DNA of 64,000 nt from an uncultured Ruminococcus sp. (GCA_902787145.1 CADAEZ010000001.1:84813-148812), one strand, 5' to 3'; positions 28,732 through 36,872 are shown, counted from the first letter of the stretch. Made by a program: numbers and translations. The notes: generated from the letters alone by a model not told the origin.

Positions 28732-29837
28732 CAAACAAGATTCTTGTAACAAGATCGTCAATGCCTGATTTTGACGAGTATATAGACGAAATAAAGGGTA
28801 TGTGGGACAACTGCTGGCTCACAAATATGGGCCCCAAGCACAAAGAGTTTCAGGCTATGCTTAAGGATTATATGGACGTCGAGAACATCGAGCTGCTCAC
28901 AAACGGCCATATGGCTCTGGAGCTTACTATGCAGGCTATGAATTTGCAGGGCGAGGTTATCACTACTCCGTTCACCTTTGCGTCCACAACTCACGCGATT
29001 GTCAGAAACGGTCTTGAGCCTGTGTTCTGTGATATCGACCCGGATACATACACAATGGACGTAAACAAGCTTGAAAAACTGATTACCGACCGCACAAGCG
29101 CTATTGTGCCTGTGCACGTTTACGGAAATATATGCAATATCGAGGAGATAGACCGCCTTGCAAAGAAGTATAATCTAAAGGTTATCTACGACGCTGCCCA
29201 CACCTTTGGAGAGACCTACAAGGGCGTTGGAATCGGCAACTTCGGCGACGCGTCCTGCTTTAGCTTTCACGCTACAAAGGTGTTTAACAGCATCGAGGGC
29301 GGAGCCGTAAGCTTTAAGGGCGAAAGACTCGGAAAGATTCTTTATGACCTTAAAAACTTCGGTATTCACGGTCCCGAAGAAGTAAGCTCTGTCGGCGCAA
29401 ACGCCAAGATGAACGAGTTCTGCGCCGCTATGGGAATCTGCAACCTGCGTCACCTTGACGAGGAAATCGCAAAAAGAAAAACAGTTGTCGACAGGTATAT
29501 CGACAGACTGTCGGATGTTGCGGGTATTACGGTATGGAAACCTCAGAAGGATGTCAAGCCAAACTACGCATATTTCCCGGCTGTATTTGAGCCCGGTGAG
29601 TTCGGCGCCAGCAGAGAGGAAGTCTTTGCGAAGCTTGCGGACAACGGTATCGGCGCCAGAAAATATTTCTATCCGCTTACCAATACATTCTCGGCGTTCA
29701 ACGGCAAATACAGCGTAGACAAAACTCCGGTCGCGCTGCATATAAGCAAGCGAGTACTGACTCTGCCGCTTTATTCCGATTTAAAGCTTGAGGAAGTCGA
29801 CAGAATCTGCGATATAATACTTAGTATGAAAAACTAA
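28728..29837 (+). CDS. DegT/DnrJ/EryC1/StrS sugar aminotransferase
   Basis: 369 residues, full length. WLTNMGPKHKEFQ, LLTNGHMALELTMQAM, TTPFTFASTTHAIV, YDAAHTFGETYKGVG and the catalytic lysine in SFHATKVFNSIEGG are all intact. It aminates a keto-sugar nucleotide using PLP and glutamate. No 4,6-dehydratase for a dTDP or UDP-keto sugar is visible here, so the keto substrate comes from elsewhere. ATGA overlap with the GNAT gene; last gene before a strong terminator. Confidence 0.92.
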   Translation: MTNKILVTRSSMPDFDEYIDEIKGMWDNCWLTNMGPKHKEFQAMLKDYMDVENIELLTNGHMALELTMQAMNLQGEVITTPFTFASTTHAIVRNGLEPVFCDIDPDTYTMDVNKLEKLITDRTSAIVPVHVYGNICNIEEIDRLAKKYNLKVIYDAAHTFGETYKGVGIGNFGDASCFSFHATKVFNSIEGGAVSFKGERLGKILYDLKNFGIHGPEEVSSVGANAKMNEFCAAMGICNLRHLDEEIAKRKTVVDRYIDRLSDVAGITVWKPQKDVKPNYAYFPAVFEPGEFGASREEVFAKLADNGIGARKYFYPLTNTFSAFNGKYSVDKTPVALHISKRVLTLPLYSDLKLEEVDRICDIILSMKN

Positions 29838-29841
29838 AAGA

Positions 29842-29876
29842 AAACCGTCGTAAAAGCTACGACGGTTTGTTTTTTT
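29842..29876. terminator. Terminator at the end of the polysaccharide operon
   Basis: An 11-bp perfect stem, AAACCGTCGTA (29842-29852) with TACGACGGTTT (29858-29868), followed by G and seven T. It stands between converging genes and may also serve the minus-strand gene. Confidence 0.9.
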
Positions 29877-29892
29877 GCAGCACGCTGCGCTG

Positions 29893-31014
29893 TCACGAGC
29901 GAGGTTTCTTGTTCGCTTTGATTATCTTATACTCATTGATTACCTTTTGATTTCGGCAGAACAGACCTCTTATAAGTCTGTAGATATAGTAAAACGGCAA
30001 AAGGTACGGACGCTTTCTCAGCTTTGGGAAATACTCCAGCATATTGTTTTTGGGAGGAAAGAGCCGGTTCTTTACATATTGTGACTTTGTGCTGTTCGAG
30101 ACGTTTTGCATTACCGAGTGGGTGGCGGTGCCATAGGTTCCGCTGGACAGGATGAAAGTCTCGTCCTCGGAGAAGGAGTCGAAGTCGTTGCGCCTAAACC
30201 ATTTGTCGGCGATAAATCCGATAAGATTTGAAAAATCCAGCAATCCCAGATTATCCAGCTCGTTGCGGATTTTTTCCGTGTCGGCTTTCGGCAAGACAGT
30301 GTTGTTAATAAGGTAAAAGTCCATCATCGACCTTATCCCCGTTCCTCCGTCGGAATGATGCTTGAAAAGATGGACGATTTCGTAGATATAAAAGTCCTCG
30401 ACGTTTAACGAATACTGATGTCCCGTATTTGTGCATCTCAGGAAAACTTCGTCAAAATATGAACGATAGGGAGAATGCATCGGGAAAAGATTGTTGTGCA
30501 GCTCAACCACCATAAACGGAGGTTTAGTAAATGGCATATCATAGTCAATGTCGTGTTTTTTGATTGTATAACCCATTTCGAGCAGGATGTCTCCGGCTTT
30601 GTCGCGGTCTTGCCTGATAAGTATGTCAAGATCGCTCATATATCGCGCTGCCTCAATAGGATACAGGCTGCTGACGTCAAAGCCCTTTACCGGCATAAAG
30701 TCAATATCGTTTTGCTCGAAAGCGGAGCATATCGCGGAGAACTCCTGCCTTTGAATCATATTGCGGTGAACGCACTTATTTCGGTTGTTCTTCCAGTTTT
30801 TGTAAAGCTGTGGTTCGGGTTTATTATTCAGCTGCTCTATGGCATAAAACACAGTGTTGTCGACATTGTGCTTTTTTGTAAAGCTGTGAATAAAATTCCA
30901 GTCAGGCTGAAAATCAGGCTGTAAGGGTACGGTTTCGTTTATAACCGACGACAGAAGGCTGAGCGTGAATTTAATATTTTTAAGAATTTGGGGATGTTCA
31001 ATCCACTCGTCCAT
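29893..31014 (-). CDS. Nucleotidyltransferase-fold protein (NTP_transf_5-like)
   Basis: About 373 residues; I placed the start at the ATG ending at 31014 because CGAGGTGAG lies just upstream, not at the longer ATG at 31047. FMPVKG (about 106-111) followed by YMSDLDILIRQD with the Asp-x-Asp pair at 128 and 130 is the nucleotidyltransferase motif of the PF14907-type family. The rest is helical (FYIYEIVHLFKHHSDGG). Members occur beside polysaccharide and peptide-modification loci, and their chemistry is largely unproved. It is on the opposite strand to the flanking sugar genes. Confidence 0.75.
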   Translation of the reverse strand: MDEWIEHPQILKNIKFTLSLLSSVINETVPLQPDFQPDWNFIHSFTKKHNVDNTVFYAIEQLNNKPEPQLYKNWKNNRNKCVHRNMIQRQEFSAICSAFEQNDIDFMPVKGFDVSSLYPIEAARYMSDLDILIRQDRDKAGDILLEMGYTIKKHDIDYDMPFTKPPFMVVELHNNLFPMHSPYRSYFDEVFLRCTNTGHQYSLNVEDFYIYEIVHLFKHHSDGGTGIRSMMDFYLINNTVLPKADTEKIRNELDNLGLLDFSNLIGFIADKWFRRNDFDSFSEDETFILSSGTYGTATHSVMQNVSNSTKSQYVKNRLFPPKNNMLEYFPKLRKRPYLLPFYYIYRLIRGLFCRNQKVINEYKIIKANKKPRS

Positions 31015-31086
31015 ATTCTCACCTCGATTCCGCAATATATTATACATAAAAACGTAATGATTTACAAGAGGTATATTATTGCGCGG

Positions 31087-31114
31087 TTGACAGGATATAT
31101 AAGTATGATATAAT
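31087..31114 (+). promoter_or_regulatory. Strong promoter for the epimerase/mutase pair
   Basis: Consensus TTGACA (31087-31092), 16-nt spacer, consensus TATAAT (31109-31114), about 38 bp before the epimerase start. Confidence 0.8.
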
Positions 31115-31151
31115 AGTATAAAATCAAAATCTTCTCTGTTTTGGAGGAATT

Positions 31152-32216
31152 ATGAAACAAAAAATTGAACTAAACGGAAAAACTGTTCTGGTTACGGGTT
31201 CTCCCGGATTTATCGGCGCGAACCTGGTTTTGCGATTGCTTAAAGAGATGACCTCGGGCACTATAATCTCGTTTGATTCGATGAACGATTACTACGAGCC
31301 CGAGCTAAAGGAATATCGACTTGAACGGATTGAAAAAGCCGCCGAAAAATCATCGGCTGAACATATTTTTGTAAGAGGAAATCTGGCGGACAAGGCTTTG
31401 GTGGACAAGGTCTTTGCGGACTATAAGCCCGCAGTTGTGGTTAACCTCGCGGCTCAGGCGGGAGTACGGTATTCTATCGATCACCCCGATGTATATATCG
31501 AGAGCAACCTGATCGGGTTCTTTAACATCCTTGAGGCATGCAGACATAATCCTGTAGAGCACCTTGTATACGCCTCGAGCTCAAGTGTATACGGAGGCAA
31601 TAAAAAAGTGCCGTTTAGTGTAGACGACAAGGTTGACAATCCCGTCAGCCTCTACGCCGCGACAAAAAAGAGTAATGAGCTTTTGGCTCACAGCTACAGC
31701 AAGCTGTATAATATTCCGTCTACAGGACTGAGGTTCTTTACGGTTTACGGACCTGCCGGACGTCCCGATATGTTTTATTTCAGCGCTACCAAAAAGCTTA
31801 GCCGCGGCGAGAAAATCCAGATTTTCAACTACGGAAACTGCAAGCGCGACTTTACTTTTATCGACGATATCGTGGAGGGCGTATACCGCGTTATGCAGGG
31901 CGCTCCCGAAAAAGCTACCGGCGAGGACGGACTTCCGCTTCCGCCGTATGCTGTATATAATATCGGCGGCGGAACTCCCGAAAACCTGCTCGATTATATC
32001 AGCACGCTTCAGGAGGAACTCGTAAGAGCAGAGGTGCTGCCTGAGGATTATGATTTTGAGGGACACCGCGAGCTCGTCGGAATGCAGCCCGGAGATGTTC
32101 CTGTTACATACGCGGATTCTGCGGCGCTGGAGAATGACTACGGCTTTACTCCTAAAATAGGGATAAGAGAAGGACTCAGGGCTTTTGCCGAATGGTATAA
32201 GCAGTATTACAGCTAA
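31152..32216 (+). CDS. UDP-glucuronate 4-epimerase (NAD-dependent SDR)
   Basis: 354 residues. VTGSPGFIGANLVLRLL is the NAD motif, YASSSSVYGG and the YAATKKSNE Tyr-x3-Lys give the catalytic site, and the FDSMNDYYEPELKEYRLERI stretch is characteristic of the CapI/LpsL-type UDP-glucuronate 4-epimerases. It would turn the product of ugd (14646) into UDP-galacturonate. GGAGG precedes the ATG. It has its own promoter, so it can be expressed apart from the main operon. Confidence 0.9.
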   Translation: MKQKIELNGKTVLVTGSPGFIGANLVLRLLKEMTSGTIISFDSMNDYYEPELKEYRLERIEKAAEKSSAEHIFVRGNLADKALVDKVFADYKPAVVVNLAAQAGVRYSIDHPDVYIESNLIGFFNILEACRHNPVEHLVYASSSSVYGGNKKVPFSVDDKVDNPVSLYAATKKSNELLAHSYSKLYNIPSTGLRFFTVYGPAGRPDMFYFSATKKLSRGEKIQIFNYGNCKRDFTFIDDIVEGVYRVMQGAPEKATGEDGLPLPPYAVYNIGGGTPENLLDYISTLQEELVRAEVLPEDYDFEGHRELVGMQPGDVPVTYADSAALENDYGFTPKIGIREGLRAFAEWYKQYYS

Positions 32217-32231
32217 AGTGAGGGTTACAGT

Positions 32232-33344
32232 ATGAAATACGATTATCTTATTGTCGGTTCAGGCTTGTTCGGAGCGGTATTTGCTCAGCAGGCTAAGAAA
32301 AAAGGGAAAAAAGTCCTTGTTATAGACAAACGCCCCAATATCGCGGGTAATGTATATACCGAGAAAATCGAAGGTATCAACGTGCACAAATACGGCGCGC
32401 ATATTTTCCACACAAATATAAAGAGAGTTTGGGATTATGTTAATGAATTCGCGGAGTTCAACCGCTTTACAAATTCTCCTGTAGCAAACTATAAGGGCGA
32501 GCTTTTTTCGCTTCCGTTCAATATGTATACCTTTAACAAAATGTGGGGGGTTGTTACTCCCGATGAGGCAAAGGCTAAGATTGAGGAGCAGAAAAAAGAG
32601 ATTACCGGCGAGCCGGAGAATCTTGAGCAACAGGCTATTTCCCTTGTAGGACGCGATATATACGAAAAGCTTATCAAGGGATATACCGAGAAGCAGTGGG
32701 GCAGAGACTGCTCACAGCTTCCGGCTTTTATCATAAAGAGGCTTCCGGTACGTTTTACATTTGACAACAACTACTTTAACGCGCTGTATCAGGGAATCCC
32801 CGTCGGCGGATATACAAAGATGGTCGCTAATATGCTTGACGGTATCGAGGTACGACTCGGCGTTGATTATCTGGAGAACAAGGCGGAGCTGGATTCTCTG
32901 GCTGACAAGGTACTCTACACCGGCGCGATTGACGCTTACTTTGGATATGAGCTCGGCAACCTGGAGTATCGTTCCGTACGATTTGAGAACGAATTACTGG
33001 ATATCGAAAACTTCCAGGGCAACGCAGCGGTAAATTATACCGACAGGGAAACTCCGTGGACAAGAATTATCGAGCACAAGTGGTTTGAGTTCGGAAAAGA
33101 CGAAAACGGAAATGACCTGCCCAAAACAGTTATCAGCCGAGAGTACAGCTCGGAGTGGAAGCCCGGCGACGAGCCTTACTATCCCGTAAACGACAAGAAA
33201 AACTCAGAGCTTTATCAAAAGTACAGAAAGCTTGCCGATAAAGAAGAAAAGGTAATCTTCGGCGGCAGACTCGGCGAATACAAATACTACGATATGGACG
33301 CGGTAATAGATTCGGCTTTGAACTGCGCGGACAAATATTTATAA
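32232..33344 (+). CDS. glf: UDP-galactopyranose mutase
   Basis: 370 residues. The FAD motif YLIVGSGLFGAVFAQQ, the KYGAHIFHTN stretch, YTEKQWGRD and the C-terminal FGGRLGEYKYYDMD are all conserved. It converts UDP-galactopyranose to UDP-galactofuranose with a reduced flavin, supplying galactofuranose to the polymer. It follows the epimerase by 15 bp and ends at a terminator. Confidence 0.95.
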   Translation: MKYDYLIVGSGLFGAVFAQQAKKKGKKVLVIDKRPNIAGNVYTEKIEGINVHKYGAHIFHTNIKRVWDYVNEFAEFNRFTNSPVANYKGELFSLPFNMYTFNKMWGVVTPDEAKAKIEEQKKEITGEPENLEQQAISLVGRDIYEKLIKGYTEKQWGRDCSQLPAFIIKRLPVRFTFDNNYFNALYQGIPVGGYTKMVANMLDGIEVRLGVDYLENKAELDSLADKVLYTGAIDAYFGYELGNLEYRSVRFENELLDIENFQGNAAVNYTDRETPWTRIIEHKWFEFGKDENGNDLPKTVISREYSSEWKPGDEPYYPVNDKKNSELYQKYRKLADKEEKVIFGGRLGEYKYYDMDAVIDSALNCADKYL

Positions 33345-33366
33345 CAATTAAAAAATAATAAATTTT

Positions 33367-33406
33367 GAAAGAATTGCTGTTTTTTACGCAATTCTTTCTT
33401 TTTTTT
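33367..33406 (+). terminator. Terminator of the epimerase/mutase operon
   Basis: An 11-bp perfect stem, GAAAGAATTGC (33367-33377) with GCAATTCTTTC (33388-33398), followed by eight T. Confidence 0.85.
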
Positions 33407-33429
33407 GCCTGTTTATAGGAGGTGAAAAT

Positions 33430-34584
33430 ATGAATACTTTATCAGAGAACATAACTCAGGCGATATCCGATTTTAATTCTATCGCTCAGGCTATAAGAGA
33501 AAAGGGGATTGATATTCCTTCTAATACTCCGACGAGCTCCTACGCCGGGCTTATAAGAAATATCAAAAATCAGCCTGTCTACGGCGTCAGCGGACTGTAT
33601 CAGTCCTCGTCCGAATTGCTTCGTACCGATGACGCGGCCGCGTTGGGATACAGTATAGACAATACCAACGGTACGGTAGAGAGTGATTTTGACGACTTGT
33701 TCCCTTGGAGTGAAACCGAAATCGTAAATGACACTGCCGGTAAATTTGTAAAATTTCCTAGGATGTATTTTCGTATCGGTACAGACGGCCAAAACCGACT
33801 GACAGACATCGCGGTTTCGAAATACCCGTCGGGCGCAGGAGACTGGTATGCGGTGGAGCCGTTTATGTACGGATGTTACGGAGGCAGCGAGACTGACGGA
33901 AAAATCGTCAGCGTCAGCGGCGCTGTGAGGAAATCCAACGAAAGCCGCGCAAGCTACAGAACAAAGTGTTTTGCGAACGGCGAAGACTATTTTCCGATTG
34001 ATCTGTATCATCACACCGTGCTGAAGTTTTTGTGGCTGATTGAATTTGCCGAAAAGGACTCGAAGGCTATAATGAAAGGACGGTGTCAGAGTTCTTCCAA
34101 ATGCAATACCGGAGGAACAGACTCACTGCAAACGCCGAGTGGATTTGACCCTGTTACGGGACAAATGCGATATCATTATATCGAGGACTTTGTCGGCAAC
34201 CTGAGAGAATATATCGACGGAGTTTTTGCCGGAGGAATAGGCAGAACAAATTATGTAACCGCGAATCCCGCGGACTTTACGGACAGTACGGCAAGAAAAT
34301 CTACACTTTGCTATACCGCACCTGACGCGGGCTGTATATCGGCAATAGGCTGGGATTATCAGAACCCCTTCCTGTGTATGCCTCATACATCGGTTGAAAA
34401 CGAGAATTACAATACGTATTTCTGCTGCAGGACAAATAACTATGATGGAAATTATCCTCTGCTCGCGGCAGGATTGGATTATTCCTCGGCTTTACAGGGA
34501 TTTGGTTTGTTCAGATTCAACAATTTTATTCCGGGCGGAAGCTCTCCGACAGTTGGAACCAGATTGTTGAAAAAATCGTCCTAA
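33430..34584 (+). CDS. Phage-tail-like protein with C-type-lectin-like C-terminus
   Basis: 384 residues, no signal peptide. Residues about 8-48 (ISDFNSIAQAIREKG, then SSYAGLIRNI) match a short repeat often seen at the start of phage tail and fibre proteins in Firmicutes. The C-terminal region, about 190-384, has a formylglycine/C-type-lectin look: HYIEDFVGNLREYIDG, IGWDYQN, GLFRFNN and a final VGTRLLKKSS, similar to variable proteins of diversity-generating retroelements. No reverse transcriptase, template repeat or other phage gene is near. GGAGGTG precedes the ATG. It may be an orphan adhesin or phage remnant. Confidence 0.6.
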   Translation: MNTLSENITQAISDFNSIAQAIREKGIDIPSNTPTSSYAGLIRNIKNQPVYGVSGLYQSSSELLRTDDAAALGYSIDNTNGTVESDFDDLFPWSETEIVNDTAGKFVKFPRMYFRIGTDGQNRLTDIAVSKYPSGAGDWYAVEPFMYGCYGGSETDGKIVSVSGAVRKSNESRASYRTKCFANGEDYFPIDLYHHTVLKFLWLIEFAEKDSKAIMKGRCQSSSKCNTGGTDSLQTPSGFDPVTGQMRYHYIEDFVGNLREYIDGVFAGGIGRTNYVTANPADFTDSTARKSTLCYTAPDAGCISAIGWDYQNPFLCMPHTSVENENYNTYFCCRTNNYDGNYPLLAAGLDYSSALQGFGLFRFNNFIPGGSSPTVGTRLLKKSS

Positions 34585-34651
34585 GCACGGATAAAATTAA
34601 CACATCCGCAGATACTGATTAATATATACAAGGCGGTGTGTTAATACGAAA

Positions 34652-34774
34652 ATGTTTTTTGTGTTCGGCGGCATAGTTGCCGCGCTGATAGTCTTTATGC
34701 TTTATTGCTGTATTGTAGTCGCTGCGCGCGAGGACAGGGCTATGGAAGAATACTTTAATCGGCACAATAAATAA
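34652..34774 (+). CDS. 40-residue single-span membrane peptide
   Basis: MFFVFGGIVAALIVFMLY... encodes one hydrophobic helix (about 2-24), a Cys-Cys pair and a charged tail (AAREDRAMEEYFNRHNK). AAGGCGGTG lies 13 nt upstream of the ATG, slightly far. It follows the phage-tail-like gene by 67 bp. Such peptides with a charged tail are common next to phage structural genes, but I cannot name the family. Confidence 0.5.
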   Translation: MFFVFGGIVAALIVFMLYCCIVVAAREDRAMEEYFNRHNK

Positions 34775-34779
34775 GAAAA

Positions 34780-34820
34780 GGGACTTTCGCCTGACGCGAA
34801 AGTCCCCGGTTTCTTTTATC
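34780..34820. terminator. Bidirectional terminator between converging genes
   Basis: A perfect 11-bp stem, GGGACTTTCGC (34780-34790) with GCGAAAGTCCC (34796-34806). Thymine-rich sequence lies on the plus side (TTTCTTTT) and an A-rich run lies before the stem for the minus strand. Confidence 0.85.
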
Positions 34821-34825
34821 TTGAG

Positions 34826-35674
34826 TTAGTCGAAAATTTCGATTCCGACTGTGCATTTGCTGAGAGGCACCTGAGAATCATCCGCTAAATCGGACATAAC
34901 CTCAAAGGTGTTGTCGATAGTTACGTTACCTGTTTTCTTAACCACAAACTTGGCGTAATATACTGTGCCTGTCGAGGTAAAGTCAAGTCCGCTGAGGACT
35001 GAGGCGTTGTAGTAAATCTTGTTGCCCTTGCAGTTTGTAAGCGCTCCCGACTCGGAATCTGCGGTCTTGAATTCAAGGACACTGTTATCAAAGGTTGTGT
35101 AGCCCTGATAGTTGATGAGTACGACAGGAGTTTTGAGGTTGAGTGTCATAGTGATTGTATCACCGACATAGCATTTCTTGCCGTTAACATAGCAGACGTC
35201 ATCGGAGGCGTGCGAGGTATGCTCCTGAGGAGTATAAACCGGGATTTTGTTGCCTTTTTGCTTAGAGGTGCTCTGGCTTTTTGACTTGCTCTTGCTCTTG
35301 CTTTTGGTATTGCTCTTTACAGGTGTGGATTTTGAGGCTGTTGACTTGGATGTTTTGCCGCTTACTGGGCTTTGGGAGATCGAGCCTACGGATTTCGATT
35401 CGGTTTTTTCCGAGCCTGATGCGGTGTGTGACTTGGTCTTGCTTTTTGATTCTTTTCCGGTTTTTTCGGTGTTGTCGGCATTTGATGCTTCCTCGGTTGT
35501 TACGGGGTGGGTGTACTCGACGGTCGTGTTCTGTGTAGCTGTAGCCTGCTCGTTGGCGGAGTTGACGTTGCTTACTATTATATAAGCGCCTACGCCCACA
35601 ACCGCAATCATAGCGATTACGAGAATAGCGAGGACAGCTTTTTCTTTTCCGGTGAATTTACGTTTTTGTTCCAT
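34826..35674 (-). CDS. Membrane-anchored protein with cohesin-like domain
   Basis: About 282 residues; the start is the ATG ending at 35674, 8 nt after AAGGAAG (longer starts at 35698 and 35680 are less well placed). A basic N-terminus and one membrane helix (about 15-38) are followed by a Ser/Lys/Thr-rich linker of some 110 residues and a C-terminal beta domain of about 125 residues. YVGDTITMTLNLKTPV, YTTFDNSVLEFK and STGTVYYAKFVVKK resemble cohesin or bacterial Ig-like folds. It could dock partner proteins at the surface; no dockerin is encoded in the window. Confidence 0.6.
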   Translation of the reverse strand: MEQKRKFTGKEKAVLAILVIAMIAVVGVGAYIIVSNVNSANEQATATQNTTVEYTHPVTTEEASNADNTEKTGKESKSKTKSHTASGSEKTESKSVGSISQSPVSGKTSKSTASKSTPVKSNTKSKSKSKSKSQSTSKQKGNKIPVYTPQEHTSHASDDVCYVNGKKCYVGDTITMTLNLKTPVVLINYQGYTTFDNSVLEFKTADSESGALTNCKGNKIYYNASVLSGLDFTSTGTVYYAKFVVKKTGNVTIDNTFEVMSDLADDSQVPLSKCTVGIEIFD

Positions 35675-35691
35675 AATCATTACTTCCTTTA

Positions 35692-35720
35692 TTGACATTT
35701 TTATAAAATACTTGTATAAT
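35692..35720 (+). promoter_or_regulatory. Consensus promoter of a small RNA
   Basis: Exact TTGACA (35692-35697), 17-nt spacer, exact TATAAT (35715-35720). No gene starts in the next 230 bp, while a terminator occurs about 85 nt after the expected start near 35727. Confidence 0.8.
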
Positions 35721-35726
35721 AGAACT

Positions 35727-35807
35727 ACAAGGAGAGCCGATTAACGGCTAGCCGCAGAGATTAACTAAATAGTCGCCCTGGCTGCAACTTGGGGCGATTA
35801 TTTTTTT
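35727..35807 (+). ncRNA. Small RNA, resembles antitoxin RNAs of type I holin-like toxin loci
   Basis: A transcript of about 80 nt would start near 35727 and end in a terminator: TCGCCC (35773-35778) with GGGCGA (35792-35797), extended by G-U and A-U pairs, then seven T. Near its 5' end AGCCG and CGGCT form a small hairpin. The combination GGAGAGCCGATTAACGG, a middle AACTAAAT and the GCCC/GGGC terminator matches my memory of antitoxin RNAs that lie opposite holin-like toxin (Hol_Tox) genes. The opposite strand here has no intact toxin frame (a stop breaks it), so this is an orphan or decayed locus. Confidence 0.55.
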
Positions 35808-35957
35808 GCGTGTATCTGTAGCTCAAGGTGATTATAACATATATAATATCATATTACAATATTTTTAAACTGTACAAAAATCTTACTTTATTTATAGTGA
35901 AAATAACGGTGGAAAACAATCCTCATAAGTGATAAAATATAATATTGAGGTGGTTTT

Positions 35958-36545
35958 ATGAATATTTGCGTTTACTGCGCTTCGAGCGAGACAATAGATA
36001 AGTCCTACATAAAAGCCGGCGAAGAGCTCGGCAAAAGACTTGCCGAGGGGGGTCATACTCTCGTGTTCGGCGCGGGCAAATACGGCCTTATGGGAGCTGT
36101 CGCGCGCGGCATCAGGCAAAACGGCGGCGAGGCTGTCGGAGTTATACCAAAGTTTTTCGACAATGTTGACGTGACCTTTTGGGATTGCGAGATTATTAAA
36201 ACCGATACGATGCGCGAGCGCAAGCATATTATGGAAGACATCAGCGATGGTTTTATTATGATGCCCGGCGGAGTCGGAACCCTGGAGGAGTACTTCGAGA
36301 TTATCACGCTAAAGCAGCTCGGCAGACACAAAAAACCGATAGCTGTGTATGATGTCAACGGTTATTACCATAAATTGTTCGAATTTCTGCAGTATTCGGT
36401 GGATGAGGGATTTATGAGCAAAGAAGTTGCGAGCCTGTGCTTTTACAGCTCGGATATTGACAAGGTCTTTGAATATCTTAAAAACCCCGACACACATTCA
36501 TATAATAAATATAGCTTTTTGGAGGATAAGGATGGCAAAGACTAA
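35958..36545 (+). CDS. LOG-family phosphoribohydrolase-like protein
   Basis: 195 residues. The PGGVGTLEEYFE motif (about 98-109) and GAGKYGLMGAVARG identify the LOG (Lonely Guy, TIGR00730) family. Characterised members release the base from cytokinin riboside or other nucleoside 5'-monophosphates. Cytosolic. Its physiological substrate in gut bacteria is unknown. The last 14 bp overlap the next gene. Confidence 0.88.
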   Translation: MNICVYCASSETIDKSYIKAGEELGKRLAEGGHTLVFGAGKYGLMGAVARGIRQNGGEAVGVIPKFFDNVDVTFWDCEIIKTDTMRERKHIMEDISDGFIMMPGGVGTLEEYFEIITLKQLGRHKKPIAVYDVNGYYHKLFEFLQYSVDEGFMSKEVASLCFYSSDIDKVFEYLKNPDTHSYNKYSFLEDKDGKD

Positions 36546-36711
36546 CTGCGAATTCTGCGCTCATTATGTGTATGACGAGGAGTACGAGTGCTATACCTGC
36601 GACATCAGCCTCGACGAGGACGAGTACGCGAGGTTTCTGACAAACAGCGTACGCGACTGCAACTACTTTAACCCTTATGATGAGTATAAAATAGTCGAAA
36701 AACAGAATTGA
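36532..36711 (+). CDS. Small Cys-rich protein (DUF6472-like)
   Basis: 59 residues from ATG 36532 with GGAGG six bases upstream. CEFCAHYVYDEEYECYTCDISLDEDEYARF contains four cysteines in two CxxC pairs within the first 25 residues (shown here in one run of motifs: CEFC and CYTC), and a fifth cysteine follows in RDCNYF. This looks like a metal-binding miniature protein. It overlaps the LOG gene and is very acidic. The function is unknown. Confidence 0.75.
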   Translation: MAKTNCEFCAHYVYDEEYECYTCDISLDEDEYARFLTNSVRDCNYFNPYDEYKIVEKQN

Positions 36712-36734
36712 AAAACTATATATATGATATGCTG

Positions 36735-36764
36735 AAAACAGCGCCGAAACAAGGCGCTGTTTTT
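36735..36764 (+). terminator. Terminator after the LOG/small-protein pair
   Basis: An 11-bp stem, AAAACAGCGCC (36735-36745) with GGCGCTGTTTT (36753-36763), ending in TTTTTG. Confidence 0.8.
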
Positions 36765-36807
36765 GTGTATTATTTATTGTAAAAACCCGTTAATAAATAT
36801 AGTATTA

Positions 36808-36834
36808 TTGATAAAAATATGTTATACTTATCAA
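36808..36834. promoter_or_regulatory. Inverted repeat around the amylase -10 region
   Basis: Arms TTGATAA (36808-36814) and TTATCAA (36828-36834) flank a possible -10 TATACT (36823-36828). This could be an operator for a regulator of starch use. It does not match the catabolite-control (cre) consensus that I know. Confidence 0.35.
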
Positions 36835-36872
36835 GTTGTTAAAAAAACAAAGGTTATTAACGGAGGAAAAAG

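Noticed and set aside
33430-34584. Active diversity-generating retroelement
   Set aside because: No reverse transcriptase, Avd next to it, or template repeat was found. The four-helix-bundle gene at 41895 is about 7 kb away and resembles IVP more than Avd.
34826-35674. Ordinary lipoprotein
   Set aside because: No lipobox cysteine follows the hydrophobic segment; the segment reads as a plain membrane helix.
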